64,000 nt of DNA from Paenibacillus sp. FSL H7-0357 (GTDB lineage: Bacteria > Bacillota > Bacilli > Paenibacillales > Paenibacillaceae). Under the pieces are notes generated by a model, which was given only the letters and a program-made list of their open reading frames with translations, was not told the origin of the DNA and did no database searches. The translations under genes were made by a program, and so were the position numbers. The stretch covers positions 2,480,001-2,544,000 of the forward strand of contig NZ_CP009241.1 of the NCBI RefSeq assembly GCF_000758525.1. Reading direction: 5' to 3'. Below, piece after piece: positions 53,273 to 63,368 of the stretch. How positions within the stretch are numbered: the stretch's first letter is position 1; each line of letters begins with the position of its first letter.

Positions 53273-54436
53273 ATGCCCAATAAACCAGTTAACTCCGTTA
53301 AATCTACTGAAAGCGTGAATCGTCCTAAACGCTCACTGCGTGCTAGGATATCTAGATGGGTTCTATCACTGCTTGCGGTGCTCGTTGTAGGATTACTCGT
53401 TTTCTTACTTTATCCTTCACCGGTCAAACCGGCAAAATGGTCCGCACCGACGGCTCCCTCTTTTGAGGAAGCGGGTCCGTGGCAACAGAACAACAAACTC
53501 AGCTCGGCTCAGCTAGTTACTGATGCCCCTCAATTCCCGGAATTCATTACATTCGATAAAGAAGGCCAGCTATATACAGGAGATTCAGACGGGAAAATTT
53601 ACAGGGTTCCTTTCGATGCAGAGGGCAATCCGCAAAAAGCACAACTGTTTGCAGACACCCAAGGAACGCCTAATGGACTTATATTCGATGCCAAAGGCGA
53701 TTTGATCGTTACGGATGTCCAGAGGGGACTGCTGTCTATAAACCCATCCGGGAGCATAGAGGTATTGGCCGATCAAGTGGACGGCAAGCCGATCTATTTA
53801 GCTAATGAGCTTGATATTGCCAAGGACGGCTCCATTTATTTCTCCGATACTTCTAATTATGGTAGAGTGACCTTCAAGGAAATGGCCGAGAACAAGCCGC
53901 ATGGACGTTTGCTGAAGTACGATCCAATGACCAAGAAGACGACCGTTCTGTTAGAAGGCCTCTATTTTGCAAACGGGGTTGCCTTGTCTGCGGATGAAGA
54001 TTTTGTGCTTGTGGCAGAATCGTATCATTATCAGTTGACCAGATACTGGCTCAAAGGACCGAAGGAGGGTACATCTGATATTTTCGCAGACAATCTCGCA
54101 GGCTTTCCAGACAACATTACGCGTGATGACCAAGGTCATTTCTGGGTCGGTATCTTCACGACTCGCCTTTCTTTTGTAGATCAGATGCATAGCAAACCTT
54201 GGTTGGCCAGTACCATGGCCAAAGTGCCGCAGTCGCTGCTTAACGGCGCAAGCGCACCGGTGAAGCATGGGCTTGCTGCGGAGTTCAGTCCGCAGGGAGA
54301 ACTTATCGGAAGCTGGCATGATCCGGAAGGCAAAGTGTATGGCGTAACTACGGCTGCAAGCCATAACGGATATTTATATATAGGAACGGCACCTGGAGGC
54401 AGCAAGGGCGTTCATCGCGTGCTTTTAACAAAATAA
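53273..54436 (+). CDS. Membrane-anchored strictosidine-synthase-like / SMP-30 family protein
   Basis: The 387 residues begin with a basic stretch and one membrane helix (about 29-48), then a six-bladed propeller. GRLLKYDPMTKKTTVLLEGL, FANGVALSADEDFVLVAES and RYWLKGPKEGTSDIFADN are hallmarks of strictosidine-synthase-like proteins (as in human APMAP), which usually act as lactonases or esterases, not as synthases. The domain should face outward. AGGAGGCGCTCTA precedes ATG 53273. Between two oxidoreductases, it could hydrolyse an ester or lactone intermediate (inference). Confidence 0.85.
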   Translation: MPNKPVNSVKSTESVNRPKRSLRARISRWVLSLLAVLVVGLLVFLLYPSPVKPAKWSAPTAPSFEEAGPWQQNNKLSSAQLVTDAPQFPEFITFDKEGQLYTGDSDGKIYRVPFDAEGNPQKAQLFADTQGTPNGLIFDAKGDLIVTDVQRGLLSINPSGSIEVLADQVDGKPIYLANELDIAKDGSIYFSDTSNYGRVTFKEMAENKPHGRLLKYDPMTKKTTVLLEGLYFANGVALSADEDFVLVAESYHYQLTRYWLKGPKEGTSDIFADNLAGFPDNITRDDQGHFWVGIFTTRLSFVDQMHSKPWLASTMAKVPQSLLNGASAPVKHGLAAEFSPQGELIGSWHDPEGKVYGVTTAASHNGYLYIGTAPGGSKGVHRVLLTK

Positions 54437-54460
54437 GGTTGGAGTCTGGGAGGGTGCAAA

Positions 54461-55249
54461 ATGAATCTGGATGATTTGGAGCTATCTTGGAATGAGAAGG
54501 AGAGTCTGACCGGTAAAGTGGCCTTGGTGACAGGCGCCAGCAGCGGAATCGGGGCATCGATCGCCAGGAAACTGGTAAAACGCGGCGCCCATGTGACTGT
54601 AGTGGCACGTCGGCAGGATCGATTGGATGAGCTGGTTCAGGAATTGCATAAAGAGGGATTGTACGAGGTTATGGCGGTACCTGCTGATATTCAAAAGGCT
54701 GAAGAAGTACAGCATGTGGTCAATGAAACGATTAACCGCTGGGGCCGTCTCGATATTATAGTTGCCAATGCCGGATTCGGGTATCGAAGTCCATTGGTAG
54801 AAGTGGATCTGGAAAGATGGGAGGAGCTGTACAAGACGAATGTACACGGTCTAATGTTGACGCTGCACTACGGGCTTCCGCCAATGCTGGGTCAGGGTAA
54901 GGGAGATGTCATCATCATCTCCTCCATTGCCGGCAAGGAAGTGATTGCCGGAGGAGGTCCATACAGCGCTACCAAATATGGCGTTAACGCCATAGCGTCT
55001 GCATTACGTTTGGAGACAATCGATCAGGGGATTCGCGTTACGACGATTCAGCCCGGGGCGGTGGCAACGGAATTTTCTCAAGTGGCCGGATATTCCGAGG
55101 ATGAAATACGCGCGTTTGCTTCGAAAGTTCTGCCGTTACATCCCGATGATGTTGCAGAGGCGGCGCTTTATGCATTGGAGCAGCCTGAGCACGTCAGCAT
55201 TCCGGAACTAACCATTATGCCTTCAAGGCAAGCCCAGCGGTTCAAATAA
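54461..55249 (+). CDS. SDR-family oxidoreductase
   Basis: The 262 residues carry the classical SDR motifs: TGASSGIGASIA (about 24-35), NAGFGYRS, ISSIAGKEV with the catalytic Ser, and YSATKYG with Tyr/Lys. RRQDRLDEL after strand 2 suggests NADP preference. It resembles the YdfG/serine-dehydrogenase-like SDR group acting on small hydroxy acids or alcohols. GGGAGGGTGC precedes ATG 54461. It closes the operon at a terminator. Confidence 0.9.
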   Translation: MNLDDLELSWNEKESLTGKVALVTGASSGIGASIARKLVKRGAHVTVVARRQDRLDELVQELHKEGLYEVMAVPADIQKAEEVQHVVNETINRWGRLDIIVANAGFGYRSPLVEVDLERWEELYKTNVHGLMLTLHYGLPPMLGQGKGDVIIISSIAGKEVIAGGGPYSATKYGVNAIASALRLETIDQGIRVTTIQPGAVATEFSQVAGYSEDEIRAFASKVLPLHPDDVAEAALYALEQPEHVSIPELTIMPSRQAQRFK

Positions 55250-55269
55250 AATGATGTCCAAATAGTAAT

Positions 55270-55311
55270 AAAAGATCCGTACCAAATTTGGCAACGGATC
55301 TTTTGTTTTTT
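55270..55311 (+). terminator. Terminator after the three-enzyme operon
   Basis: AAAAGATCCGT/ACGGATCTTTT stem with inner CCAAATTTGG palindrome, then a T7 run. Confidence 0.9.
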
Positions 55312-55790
55312 TAGATAAGATTAATAAAATAGAGCGAAGCGCTCCTTCCATCGGGTATGAATTATCTAGATATTTATTGTCATTAGATTTTTTGCTAAAG
55401 GGAAAAACGATCAATCCGAACAAGCATTTTCATTACGAACATGCTGACTATAGTATTTGCAGAGAGGATTAGAGTGAGCTGGTTTACTATTCCGGTAAAT
55501 ATGAAGCAGATCTGGGTAGTGCCCCTGACCATTACGCCAGAGCGTATCGCTGGCAGCGCTAGGCACCTTAACCCGAACAATCACCCCCACCCGAACTTAT
55601 TACAACAGACCCCATTGGACAATATGAGGCTGTCTCTCGAAAAAAAAGGCGGTTTATAAAAGCACTTCTCAGGGGCATCTTATAAGCAAGTGAGAGTAAT
55701 ACAGTAGAGGGATAAATACACTCTATAATCTCTTGAAGGGATACCCTTTAAATTCTGCCGTTCCAAATTGCAGAATACAAACTGTTCTTA
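55312..55790. other. Intergenic stretch without a supported gene
   Basis: A 72-codon frame at 55441-55659 lacks a good ribosome site and has a composition unlike a protein. A 20-base segment at 55539-55558 matches the tRNA-Ala anticodon region with one mismatch. Nothing else is recognisable. Confidence 0.5.
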
Positions 55791-55804
55791 AGATAACGTT
55801 TTCA
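55791..55804 (+). promoter_or_regulatory. Weak cre-like site ahead of the lic-type operon
   Basis: AGATAACGTTTTCA matches 12 of 14 positions of the cre consensus, 68 bp before the activator gene. Catabolite repression is known for lic operons. Confidence 0.35.
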
Positions 55805-55872
55805 AGTAAGATGGAGCCATAACCAGCTGAGTTGCTTCACACCGATACTAGTATCACAAACGAGGGAGACCG

Positions 55873-57792
55873 ATGAGGGAATATACGATCGTCAATATTT
55901 TATTAAGCAGAAAGGTTCCGGTTAAGATGGGCGAATTAATTGCGGAGGTCGGGTTGTCCGAACGGACGGTCCGTGATATTATCCGTTCGCTCGACAAGAC
56001 CGGGGAAGCGCACGGGTTTCAGATCCGAATGATTCGTGGTCAAGGCTATCAGCTTGAGATCAAGGAGCCGGAATTATTCCAGATTTACCGGGAGAAGGGA
56101 CTGCTCCAGAGCGATCAGGTGGATCTGGACAATAAGCAGTCACGGCAGCAATACCTGCTGTTCTACCTCCTGCAGAGCGACAGCTATCGGTCAATCGATA
56201 AGATGGCAGAGGAGATAGGTGTCAGCCGCTCCACCATTATTTCTGATTTGAAGGAAGTGGAGCAGAGATTGGGCGCGTTTCGTTTAAGCCTGGCCCGCCG
56301 TGCCCATTACGGAATGAAAATTGAGGGAGACGAGAAGGATTTCCGCAAGGCGTTCTCCTATTTTATCCTGCAATCCAGCCAGACCCTCCAGCAAACCGAG
56401 GATTTCCATGCTTATGGGCGGGAATTTGATAGGGAGAGGCTCACGGCCTATCTACTGCAGGTGCTGAAGGATAAGGAACTGAAAATTTCGGATGTATTCC
56501 TGAATAATATTGTCACCCATCTGTTTATTCTCCTATACCGGGTCTCAAAGCATAATTATATCGTACCCGGACAAGCGATGCTGGGCAAGCCGGAGCCGCT
56601 GTATCACGATATAGCAGAGAGAATTGCCAAATGGATCGAGTCCAACTATGAGATAATGCTACCTCTGGTTGAAGTGGATTATCTGGCGCTGCATATTTCG
56701 GGCAAAACGATTATGGAGCGAATGTCAGACGAGACCAAATCGCAGCTGCGTCAAGGTATTAACGAGATTTTGCAGCGGCTGGATGGGGAGTTCCTCACCG
56801 GCTTCAATAAAGACCATTCCCTGCAGGAAGCGCTGCTTCTGCATATGTTCCCGCTACTGAACCGTCTTTACTATAATCTTCAGTTGGGAAATCCGCTCGT
56901 AGAGGATGTTTACAGCCAGTATGCCAATGTGTTCGTGATCTCTTTCCGGTTCGCTGAGATTATTGAAGAGCAATACGGGTTCAAGATGTCCCGGGACGAA
57001 GCAGGGTATGTCGCCCTTCATTTCGCTGCACATCTTGAACGGATGCAGCAGCGCAATCTGGAGCAGTTCAAACGTATTGCTGTTATTTGTTCGACGGGTG
57101 GAGGCAGCGCACAACTCATTCGCCTGAAGCTTGAGGCAGTATTTCCCAAGGCGTCCGTTATCACAGCTTCCATTACCGAGCTTAAGGAAATCAGCAGCAG
57201 ACCGGTTGATCTGATTCTGACCACGGTGCCGATTGATACAGAAATGAATGAGAAACTGGTCATTCATATTAAACAGTTGCTGGATGACCAGGAGATTCAG
57301 AGGATCAAGGAGATTTTGTCGCTGCAGATGGGCCATACACAGCCGTCCCATAAGCTGATGGATTTCAAGGACTTATTCCGCAAGGAGCTGTTCCATACGG
57401 ACGGGCCGGATGATTACAAAGAACTGCTGCAGCAGCGCTGCCGTGAGATTACAGACTTTCATTATGCCGCTGAGGATTTCCCTGAGCAGGTACTGTTTCG
57501 GGAGAATAAATTTACAACCATTTATAAAAACGGCATTGCCGGTCCACATCCAATGCGGATGAGCGCCATCCGCGACTGCATCAATGTAACTGTGCTGAAA
57601 AAACAGCTCTTGCATGACGGAAAGCCGGTACAGCTAATCTTTTTGATTAATTTGCGCCCGGGGCAGTTGTTCCTGCACAAAGAAATCAGCAAGCTGCTGC
57701 TGGTACTGATGGAGAAAGAAGATAGCAGGAACCGGCTGCTGGCCGTTAATAGCTATGAGCAATTTATGATGGAGATAGAGAACCTACTATAA
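55873..57792 (+). CDS. licR: PRD-containing transcriptional activator, LicR type
   Basis: The 639 residues comprise an HTH_11 (REYTIVNILLSRKVPVKMGE), a second HTH (SIDKMAEEIGVSRSTIISDL), two PRDs, an EIIB-like domain with C406 (VICSTGGGSAQLI) and an EIIA-like domain with H559 (IAGPHPMRM). It is phosphorylated by PTS proteins and activates the operon when substrate enters. It is a DNA-binding activator of the LicR/ManR type rather than a short RNA-binding antiterminator. Start ATG 55873 is preceded by GAGGGAGACCG. The IIA gene follows 20 bp later, so the regulator is likely in the same operon. Confidence 0.9.
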   Translation: MREYTIVNILLSRKVPVKMGELIAEVGLSERTVRDIIRSLDKTGEAHGFQIRMIRGQGYQLEIKEPELFQIYREKGLLQSDQVDLDNKQSRQQYLLFYLLQSDSYRSIDKMAEEIGVSRSTIISDLKEVEQRLGAFRLSLARRAHYGMKIEGDEKDFRKAFSYFILQSSQTLQQTEDFHAYGREFDRERLTAYLLQVLKDKELKISDVFLNNIVTHLFILLYRVSKHNYIVPGQAMLGKPEPLYHDIAERIAKWIESNYEIMLPLVEVDYLALHISGKTIMERMSDETKSQLRQGINEILQRLDGEFLTGFNKDHSLQEALLLHMFPLLNRLYYNLQLGNPLVEDVYSQYANVFVISFRFAEIIEEQYGFKMSRDEAGYVALHFAAHLERMQQRNLEQFKRIAVICSTGGGSAQLIRLKLEAVFPKASVITASITELKEISSRPVDLILTTVPIDTEMNEKLVIHIKQLLDDQEIQRIKEILSLQMGHTQPSHKLMDFKDLFRKELFHTDGPDDYKELLQQRCREITDFHYAAEDFPEQVLFRENKFTTIYKNGIAGPHPMRMSAIRDCINVTVLKKQLLHDGKPVQLIFLINLRPGQLFLHKEISKLLLVLMEKEDSRNRLLAVNSYEQFMMEIENLL

Positions 57793-57812
57793 ATATCAGG
57801 AGTGAAGAAACC

Positions 57813-58151
57813 ATGGATTACGAACAAACAATTATGCAGATTATAGCGAGCAGCGGGGAAGCCCGGAGCCTCAGCCTCAAAGCGGTTCGCACAGCACGCG
57901 CAGGGAACCTTGACGAAGCAGAAGAAATGATCAAGAACGCGAAACTGAGTCTTACCAAAGCGCATAAAGTCCAAACGGGTCTGATCCAAGCGGAAGGCCG
58001 GGGCGAAAAAACAGAAATCACGCTGCTGATGATTCATGCACAGGACCACTTGATGAATGCTCTTACGGTTCGTGAGCTGGCCGTGGAACTGATTGAAGAA
58101 GTTAAGGAGCGCAAAGCGCTGGAACAACAATTGAAAGGTTTGGTGAACTGA
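57813..58151 (+). CDS. licA: PTS lactose/cellobiose-family IIA component
   Basis: The 112-residue helical IIA protein has the phospho-acceptor His at 75 in LLMIHAQDHLMNA, and a typical start YEQTIMQIIASSGEARSLSL. It receives phosphate from HPr and passes it to IIB. AGGAGTGAAGAAACC precedes the ATG. The next gene starts 2 bp after its stop. Confidence 0.95.
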   Translation: MDYEQTIMQIIASSGEARSLSLKAVRTARAGNLDEAEEMIKNAKLSLTKAHKVQTGLIQAEGRGEKTEITLLMIHAQDHLMNALTVRELAVELIEEVKERKALEQQLKGLVN

Positions 58152-58153
58152 AG

Positions 58154-58459
58154 ATGAAAAAGATTCTTCTCGCCTGTGCAGGAGGCTTCTCGACAAGTAT
58201 GCTGGTGGAGCGCATGAAGGATGCAGCACGCGCCAAGGGAATAGAGGTTATCATTGATGCTGTGGCGGAGAGCGATATTGCTGATCAGGCACCGTTTGAC
58301 ATTATTATGCTTGGGCCGCAAATGGGCCATGCCGAAGGGGATTTGGCTGCCGAATATCCTAGTATCCCGGTAACGACAATTGAGATGATGGCTTATGGCA
58401 TGATGGATGGGGATAAAGTACTGGAAACAGCAATTGAACTTATGGAGAAGGGGGCTTAG
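58154..58459 (+). CDS. licB: PTS lactose/cellobiose-family IIB component
   Basis: The 101-residue protein begins MKKILLACAGGFSTSMLVER; Cys8 is the phosphorylation site. IIMLGPQMGHAEGDL is also characteristic of cellobiose-type IIB. It transfers phosphate from IIA to the sugar bound at IIC. No strong ribosome site precedes it, so translational coupling to licA is likely. Confidence 0.95.
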   Translation: MKKILLACAGGFSTSMLVERMKDAARAKGIEVIIDAVAESDIADQAPFDIIMLGPQMGHAEGDLAAEYPSIPVTTIEMMAYGMMDGDKVLETAIELMEKGA

Positions 58460-58462
58460 TTC

Positions 58463-59755
58463 ATGTCAAGCGGGGCAGAATGGAGGGTCAAAATCCAGAA
58501 AGTCAGTACCAAGATTCAGAAAAATAATTATATCAGTGCTATTTCCAACGGGCTGATGGCTTTGATGCCGATATTGATCCTGGGTGCGATATTTTCCCTG
58601 ATTAATGCTTTGAAGCTGGAGCCTTACCAGAACTTCCTGGAAAGTTCCGGCCTGAAGACGTACACTGCGATTCCGGCTACGATAACAACCGATTTAATCG
58701 CTCTGTATGCGGTGTTCTCCATCGCTTACAATTTTGCGGTACAGCTTAAACAACAGGGATTCTCGGCAGGAATTCTTGCGCTAATGAGCTTTCTGCTGGT
58801 TACTCCAAAGGGGCTCCTGGACGATGGCGCCACCAAAGCCTTCGGTTACTCCTGGCTGGGAGCCAAGGGGCTGTTCGTAGCCATTATCGTAGCCCTCATT
58901 GTCGGCAAACTGTATACTTACCTGCTGGAGAAAAAAATCTATATCAAGATGCCAAAGGGTGTTCCGCCTACTGTTGAGAAATCCTTTGCCGCATTGACTC
59001 CGGGTTTCATTATTGTTTTCGTGATGCTGATCCTGACAGCGATTTTCGGAGCGACGAAATATGGAAATATGCATGAATTTGTCTTTTCCATTATCCAATT
59101 GCCGCTAACGAGTCTCGGTGGTACGTGGTGGGCGATGCTGATCTGTATTTTCTTAATCCATTTGCTGTGGTTCTTCGGTGTTCACGGTACATTGGTGGTT
59201 TACTCCGTAGTAGGACCGATCTGGGTAGCGCTTGGACTTGAAAATCTGGATGCTTACCAAAGAGGTGTAGAAGGCACTCATATTATCGGTTCCCCGTTCT
59301 TCCCGGTCTATGTGCTGATTGGTGGTGCGGGTGCAACGCTTGGCCTGATTATTGCCATGCTGTTCGCCAAGTCTACCCGGTATAGAACGCTGGGCAAGCT
59401 TGCAATTATTCCAAGTATTATTGGAGTTAACGAGCCGGTCATCTTCGGGATGCCGCTGGTGCTTAACGTGCGTTTCATGATTCCGTTTATTCTAACACCA
59501 CTGGTGAGCAGCGGATTGGCTATTCTTCTGACTTCGATCGGAATTCTGCCGGTTCTGCACGGTATTCAAGTGCCGCTTGGTATTCCGGTGCTGGTTAATG
59601 GCTGGATGAACGGAGGCTGGCGCGTATCCGCGTTCCAACTGGTAATGATCGGGGTAAGCTTTGCAATTTATTATCCATTCTTCAAAAAAGCCGATTTCGA
59701 AGCCTACGAGCTGGAGCAGCAGGCTGAGTCTAAGACGGCGGCCGCAGTAAACTAA
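58463..59755 (+). CDS. licC: PTS lactose/cellobiose-family IIC permease
   Basis: The 430-residue permease has about ten hydrophobic segments, with family motifs GLMALMPILILGAIF, FFGVHGTLVVYSVVGPIW and IIGVNEPVIFGMPLVLN. The NEPVIFG motif is the conserved substrate region. Adjacent IIA and IIB and the GH1 enzyme suggest cellobiose or other beta-1,4/1,3-glucans. AAGGGGGC precedes the ATG. Confidence 0.95.
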   Translation: MSSGAEWRVKIQKVSTKIQKNNYISAISNGLMALMPILILGAIFSLINALKLEPYQNFLESSGLKTYTAIPATITTDLIALYAVFSIAYNFAVQLKQQGFSAGILALMSFLLVTPKGLLDDGATKAFGYSWLGAKGLFVAIIVALIVGKLYTYLLEKKIYIKMPKGVPPTVEKSFAALTPGFIIVFVMLILTAIFGATKYGNMHEFVFSIIQLPLTSLGGTWWAMLICIFLIHLLWFFGVHGTLVVYSVVGPIWVALGLENLDAYQRGVEGTHIIGSPFFPVYVLIGGAGATLGLIIAMLFAKSTRYRTLGKLAIIPSIIGVNEPVIFGMPLVLNVRFMIPFILTPLVSSGLAILLTSIGILPVLHGIQVPLGIPVLVNGWMNGGWRVSAFQLVMIGVSFAIYYPFFKKADFEAYELEQQAESKTAAAVN

Positions 59756-59759
59756 ATGA

Positions 59760-61241
<1,482 letters not shown>

Positions 61242-61263
61242 ATTGGAAAGTCTGGCAAAGATA

Positions 61264-61305
61264 CAAAAACCGTTCCTAGGCAGAAATGTCTGGGGGCGTT
61301 TTTGT
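61264..61305 (+). terminator. Terminator of the lic-type operon
   Basis: Stem CAAAAACCGTTCCTAG/CTGGGGGCGTTTTTG with mismatches and a T5 tail. Confidence 0.7.
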
Positions 61306-61444
61306 GCGCTTGCTGTGTTTAAGTTAGTGAACGTATGTCGTAATATTATATATAATTTGTCGTGTTTTCCTATTAAAAAAAGCGACTCAGATATGTTACC
61401 TTATAGTGGGATGTCAGAATACTATATGTTGGAGGTTATAGCAA

Positions 61445-62449
61445 ATGAGCATTGGCATTGGTCTAGTCAGCTTTTGGCATGTACATGCTTGGGACTATGT
61501 TAAGCAAGCGCAGGCGCATGAGGATACGTTTATCGCTGCAGTATGGGACGAAGACGCGATAAGAGGACAAGAAGCGGCTGCAACGTTGAAGGTTCCTTAC
61601 TTCGAGTCTCTCGATGATATGTTGGCTCAGGAAGATGTTAACGCTGTCATCGTGGATGCGCCGACAAACATTCATAAGGATGTAATAGTGGCCGCCGCCA
61701 AAGCAGGCAAACATATCTTTACCGAGAAGGTTATCGCTCCAACAGTGCAGGAAGTTGATGATATTATTGCCGAGGTAAATCGGAATCAAGTGAAAATTAC
61801 CGTATCCTTGCCGCGATTGAACGACGGATACACTTTGTCTATTATGGAGTTGATTAGCGGGGGGCTACTGGGGGAGATAACGTATGTCAGAGTTCGCTTA
61901 TCCCACAATGGGGCCATTGCCGGCTGGCTGCCTGAGCACTTTTATAATAAGGAACAATGCTCAGGGGGGGCTTTGATCGACTTGGGATGCCATCCTATGT
62001 ATTTAACCCGCCTATTTTTAGGTCAGGATGTGACCGGTGTAAGTGCCAATTTTGGATATATCACAGGGAAAGACGTGGAGGACAATGCAGTAGCAACCCT
62101 GTTTACAACTTCGGGGGCGATCGGTGTGGTGGAGGCCGGATTTGTGAACAGCCATTCGCCGTTTACCATCGAGGTTCACGGAACAGAAGGAACTCTGCTC
62201 TTCGGAACGCCGGAGGATAAATTACTTCTTAAGACGAATAAACCTGAGGGTACCCCGAATAGCTGGACGGAGATTCCAATAAAAGATAATCACGACAGTG
62301 CTTTTCATCAATGGGTCAATCATATACAGAGTGATACTTTTGCTGATAATAATGTTCAGACTGCCATAGAACTGACCAGATTAATGGAAGCTGCAAATCG
62401 CTCGGCAAAAGAAGGACGGGTCATCCCGTTAGCAGATGTAAACGCATGA
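61445..62449 (+). CDS. Gfo/Idh/MocA-family oxidoreductase
   Basis: The 334-residue protein starts MSIGIGLVSFWHVHAWDYVK at ATG 61445 after TTGGAGG. VDAPTNIHKDVIVAAAKAGKH and IFTEKVIAPT follow the cofactor fold; the EK motif usually holds the catalytic Lys. SGGALIDLGCHPMYL matches the substrate domain. Such enzymes oxidise or reduce sugars or inositols with NAD(P). The AraC gene overlaps by 4 bp. Confidence 0.9.
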   Translation: MSIGIGLVSFWHVHAWDYVKQAQAHEDTFIAAVWDEDAIRGQEAAATLKVPYFESLDDMLAQEDVNAVIVDAPTNIHKDVIVAAAKAGKHIFTEKVIAPTVQEVDDIIAEVNRNQVKITVSLPRLNDGYTLSIMELISGGLLGEITYVRVRLSHNGAIAGWLPEHFYNKEQCSGGALIDLGCHPMYLTRLFLGQDVTGVSANFGYITGKDVEDNAVATLFTTSGAIGVVEAGFVNSHSPFTIEVHGTEGTLLFGTPEDKLLLKTNKPEGTPNSWTEIPIKDNHDSAFHQWVNHIQSDTFADNNVQTAIELTRLMEAANRSAKEGRVIPLADVNA

Positions 62450-63357
62450 TCTACCAAACGATGTCTCAAAAGTCGGATTTGCTGGAGAGACTCGATATTA
62501 CAGTTCAATGGGGACATTATGAGATTGTTGTACTGAGGTTCCATTTAACCTCATTCCCGGCCGGGAAAATCATAGATTTCCATAATCATGCAGAGTTTGA
62601 GTTTCACTTTATTCCTAAAGGTAAAGGAAAAGTGATTCTCGCTGAGCAGGAGTACCCATTATCGCAGGGTATGCTTTATTTAACGGGGCCGGGTGTGATG
62701 CATTACCAGGAGGCTGACCAGGAAGAAGCTATGGACGAACTTTGCCTCCATATTGATATTAGACAGAAAAGCAGAGCAGAAGTGGATCCGTGGGAGGTAG
62801 CAGAAGCGGAAGAATGTATCGACAAACTCCGGAAACTCCCCCTCATTCCAATTCATGACCGGCATCATGCCATGAATTGCTTTCTGGAAGCCTATGAAGC
62901 TTGTGAGGATAAGTTCACCGGATATTATACAGCCATCAAACAGTTTGTAATCAGTATTTTGTTAAAAACAGCAAGAGCATATGATCCGGAAGGGATTAGA
63001 GCGGAAGCGCCGGTGCGGGATATGCTGACTTACAGATATGAATACGCCATTCAGTATATCAGGGCTAATTATTCCGGGGCTGTCACGCTGGACAATGTTG
63101 CAGAAAAGCTAAAAATCAGCTCCAGACAGCTGCAGCGGATTTTTAATAAGGTCAATCCTGATCAATCCTTCTCCCAGATTCTTGAGAATATCCGTTTGGA
63201 AGGTGTCTGCCGCAAGCTGTCGGAGGGCAACCAGCCGATTGAACAGATTGCTCAGTCTGAAGGTTTTACGAATGCCAACTATTTGCATAATGTTTTTCGC
63301 AAGCGGTTAGGAATAACTCCCGCGACCTATAGAAACGGGAAACATACGATAAAGTGA
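62446..63357 (+). CDS. AraC-family transcriptional regulator
   Basis: The 303 residues have a cupin-type sensor (IIDFHNHAEFEFHFIPKGKG) and an AraC DNA-binding domain (about 205-300) with KLKISSRQLQRIFNK and a second HTH (PIEQIAQSEGFTNANYLHNVF) ending GITPATYR. It probably controls the flanking oxidoreductase genes. ATG 62446 overlaps the upstream stop (ATGA); ATG 62461 is an alternative. Confidence 0.9.
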   Translation: MIYQTMSQKSDLLERLDITVQWGHYEIVVLRFHLTSFPAGKIIDFHNHAEFEFHFIPKGKGKVILAEQEYPLSQGMLYLTGPGVMHYQEADQEEAMDELCLHIDIRQKSRAEVDPWEVAEAEECIDKLRKLPLIPIHDRHHAMNCFLEAYEACEDKFTGYYTAIKQFVISILLKTARAYDPEGIRAEAPVRDMLTYRYEYAIQYIRANYSGAVTLDNVAEKLKISSRQLQRIFNKVNPDQSFSQILENIRLEGVCRKLSEGNQPIEQIAQSEGFTNANYLHNVFRKRLGITPATYRNGKHTIK

Positions 63358-63368
63358 GGATGATAGAT

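Noticed and set aside
55441..55659. 72-codon frame in the gap before licR
   Set aside because: Weak start, odd composition (PNNHPHPN) and no homologue recognised.
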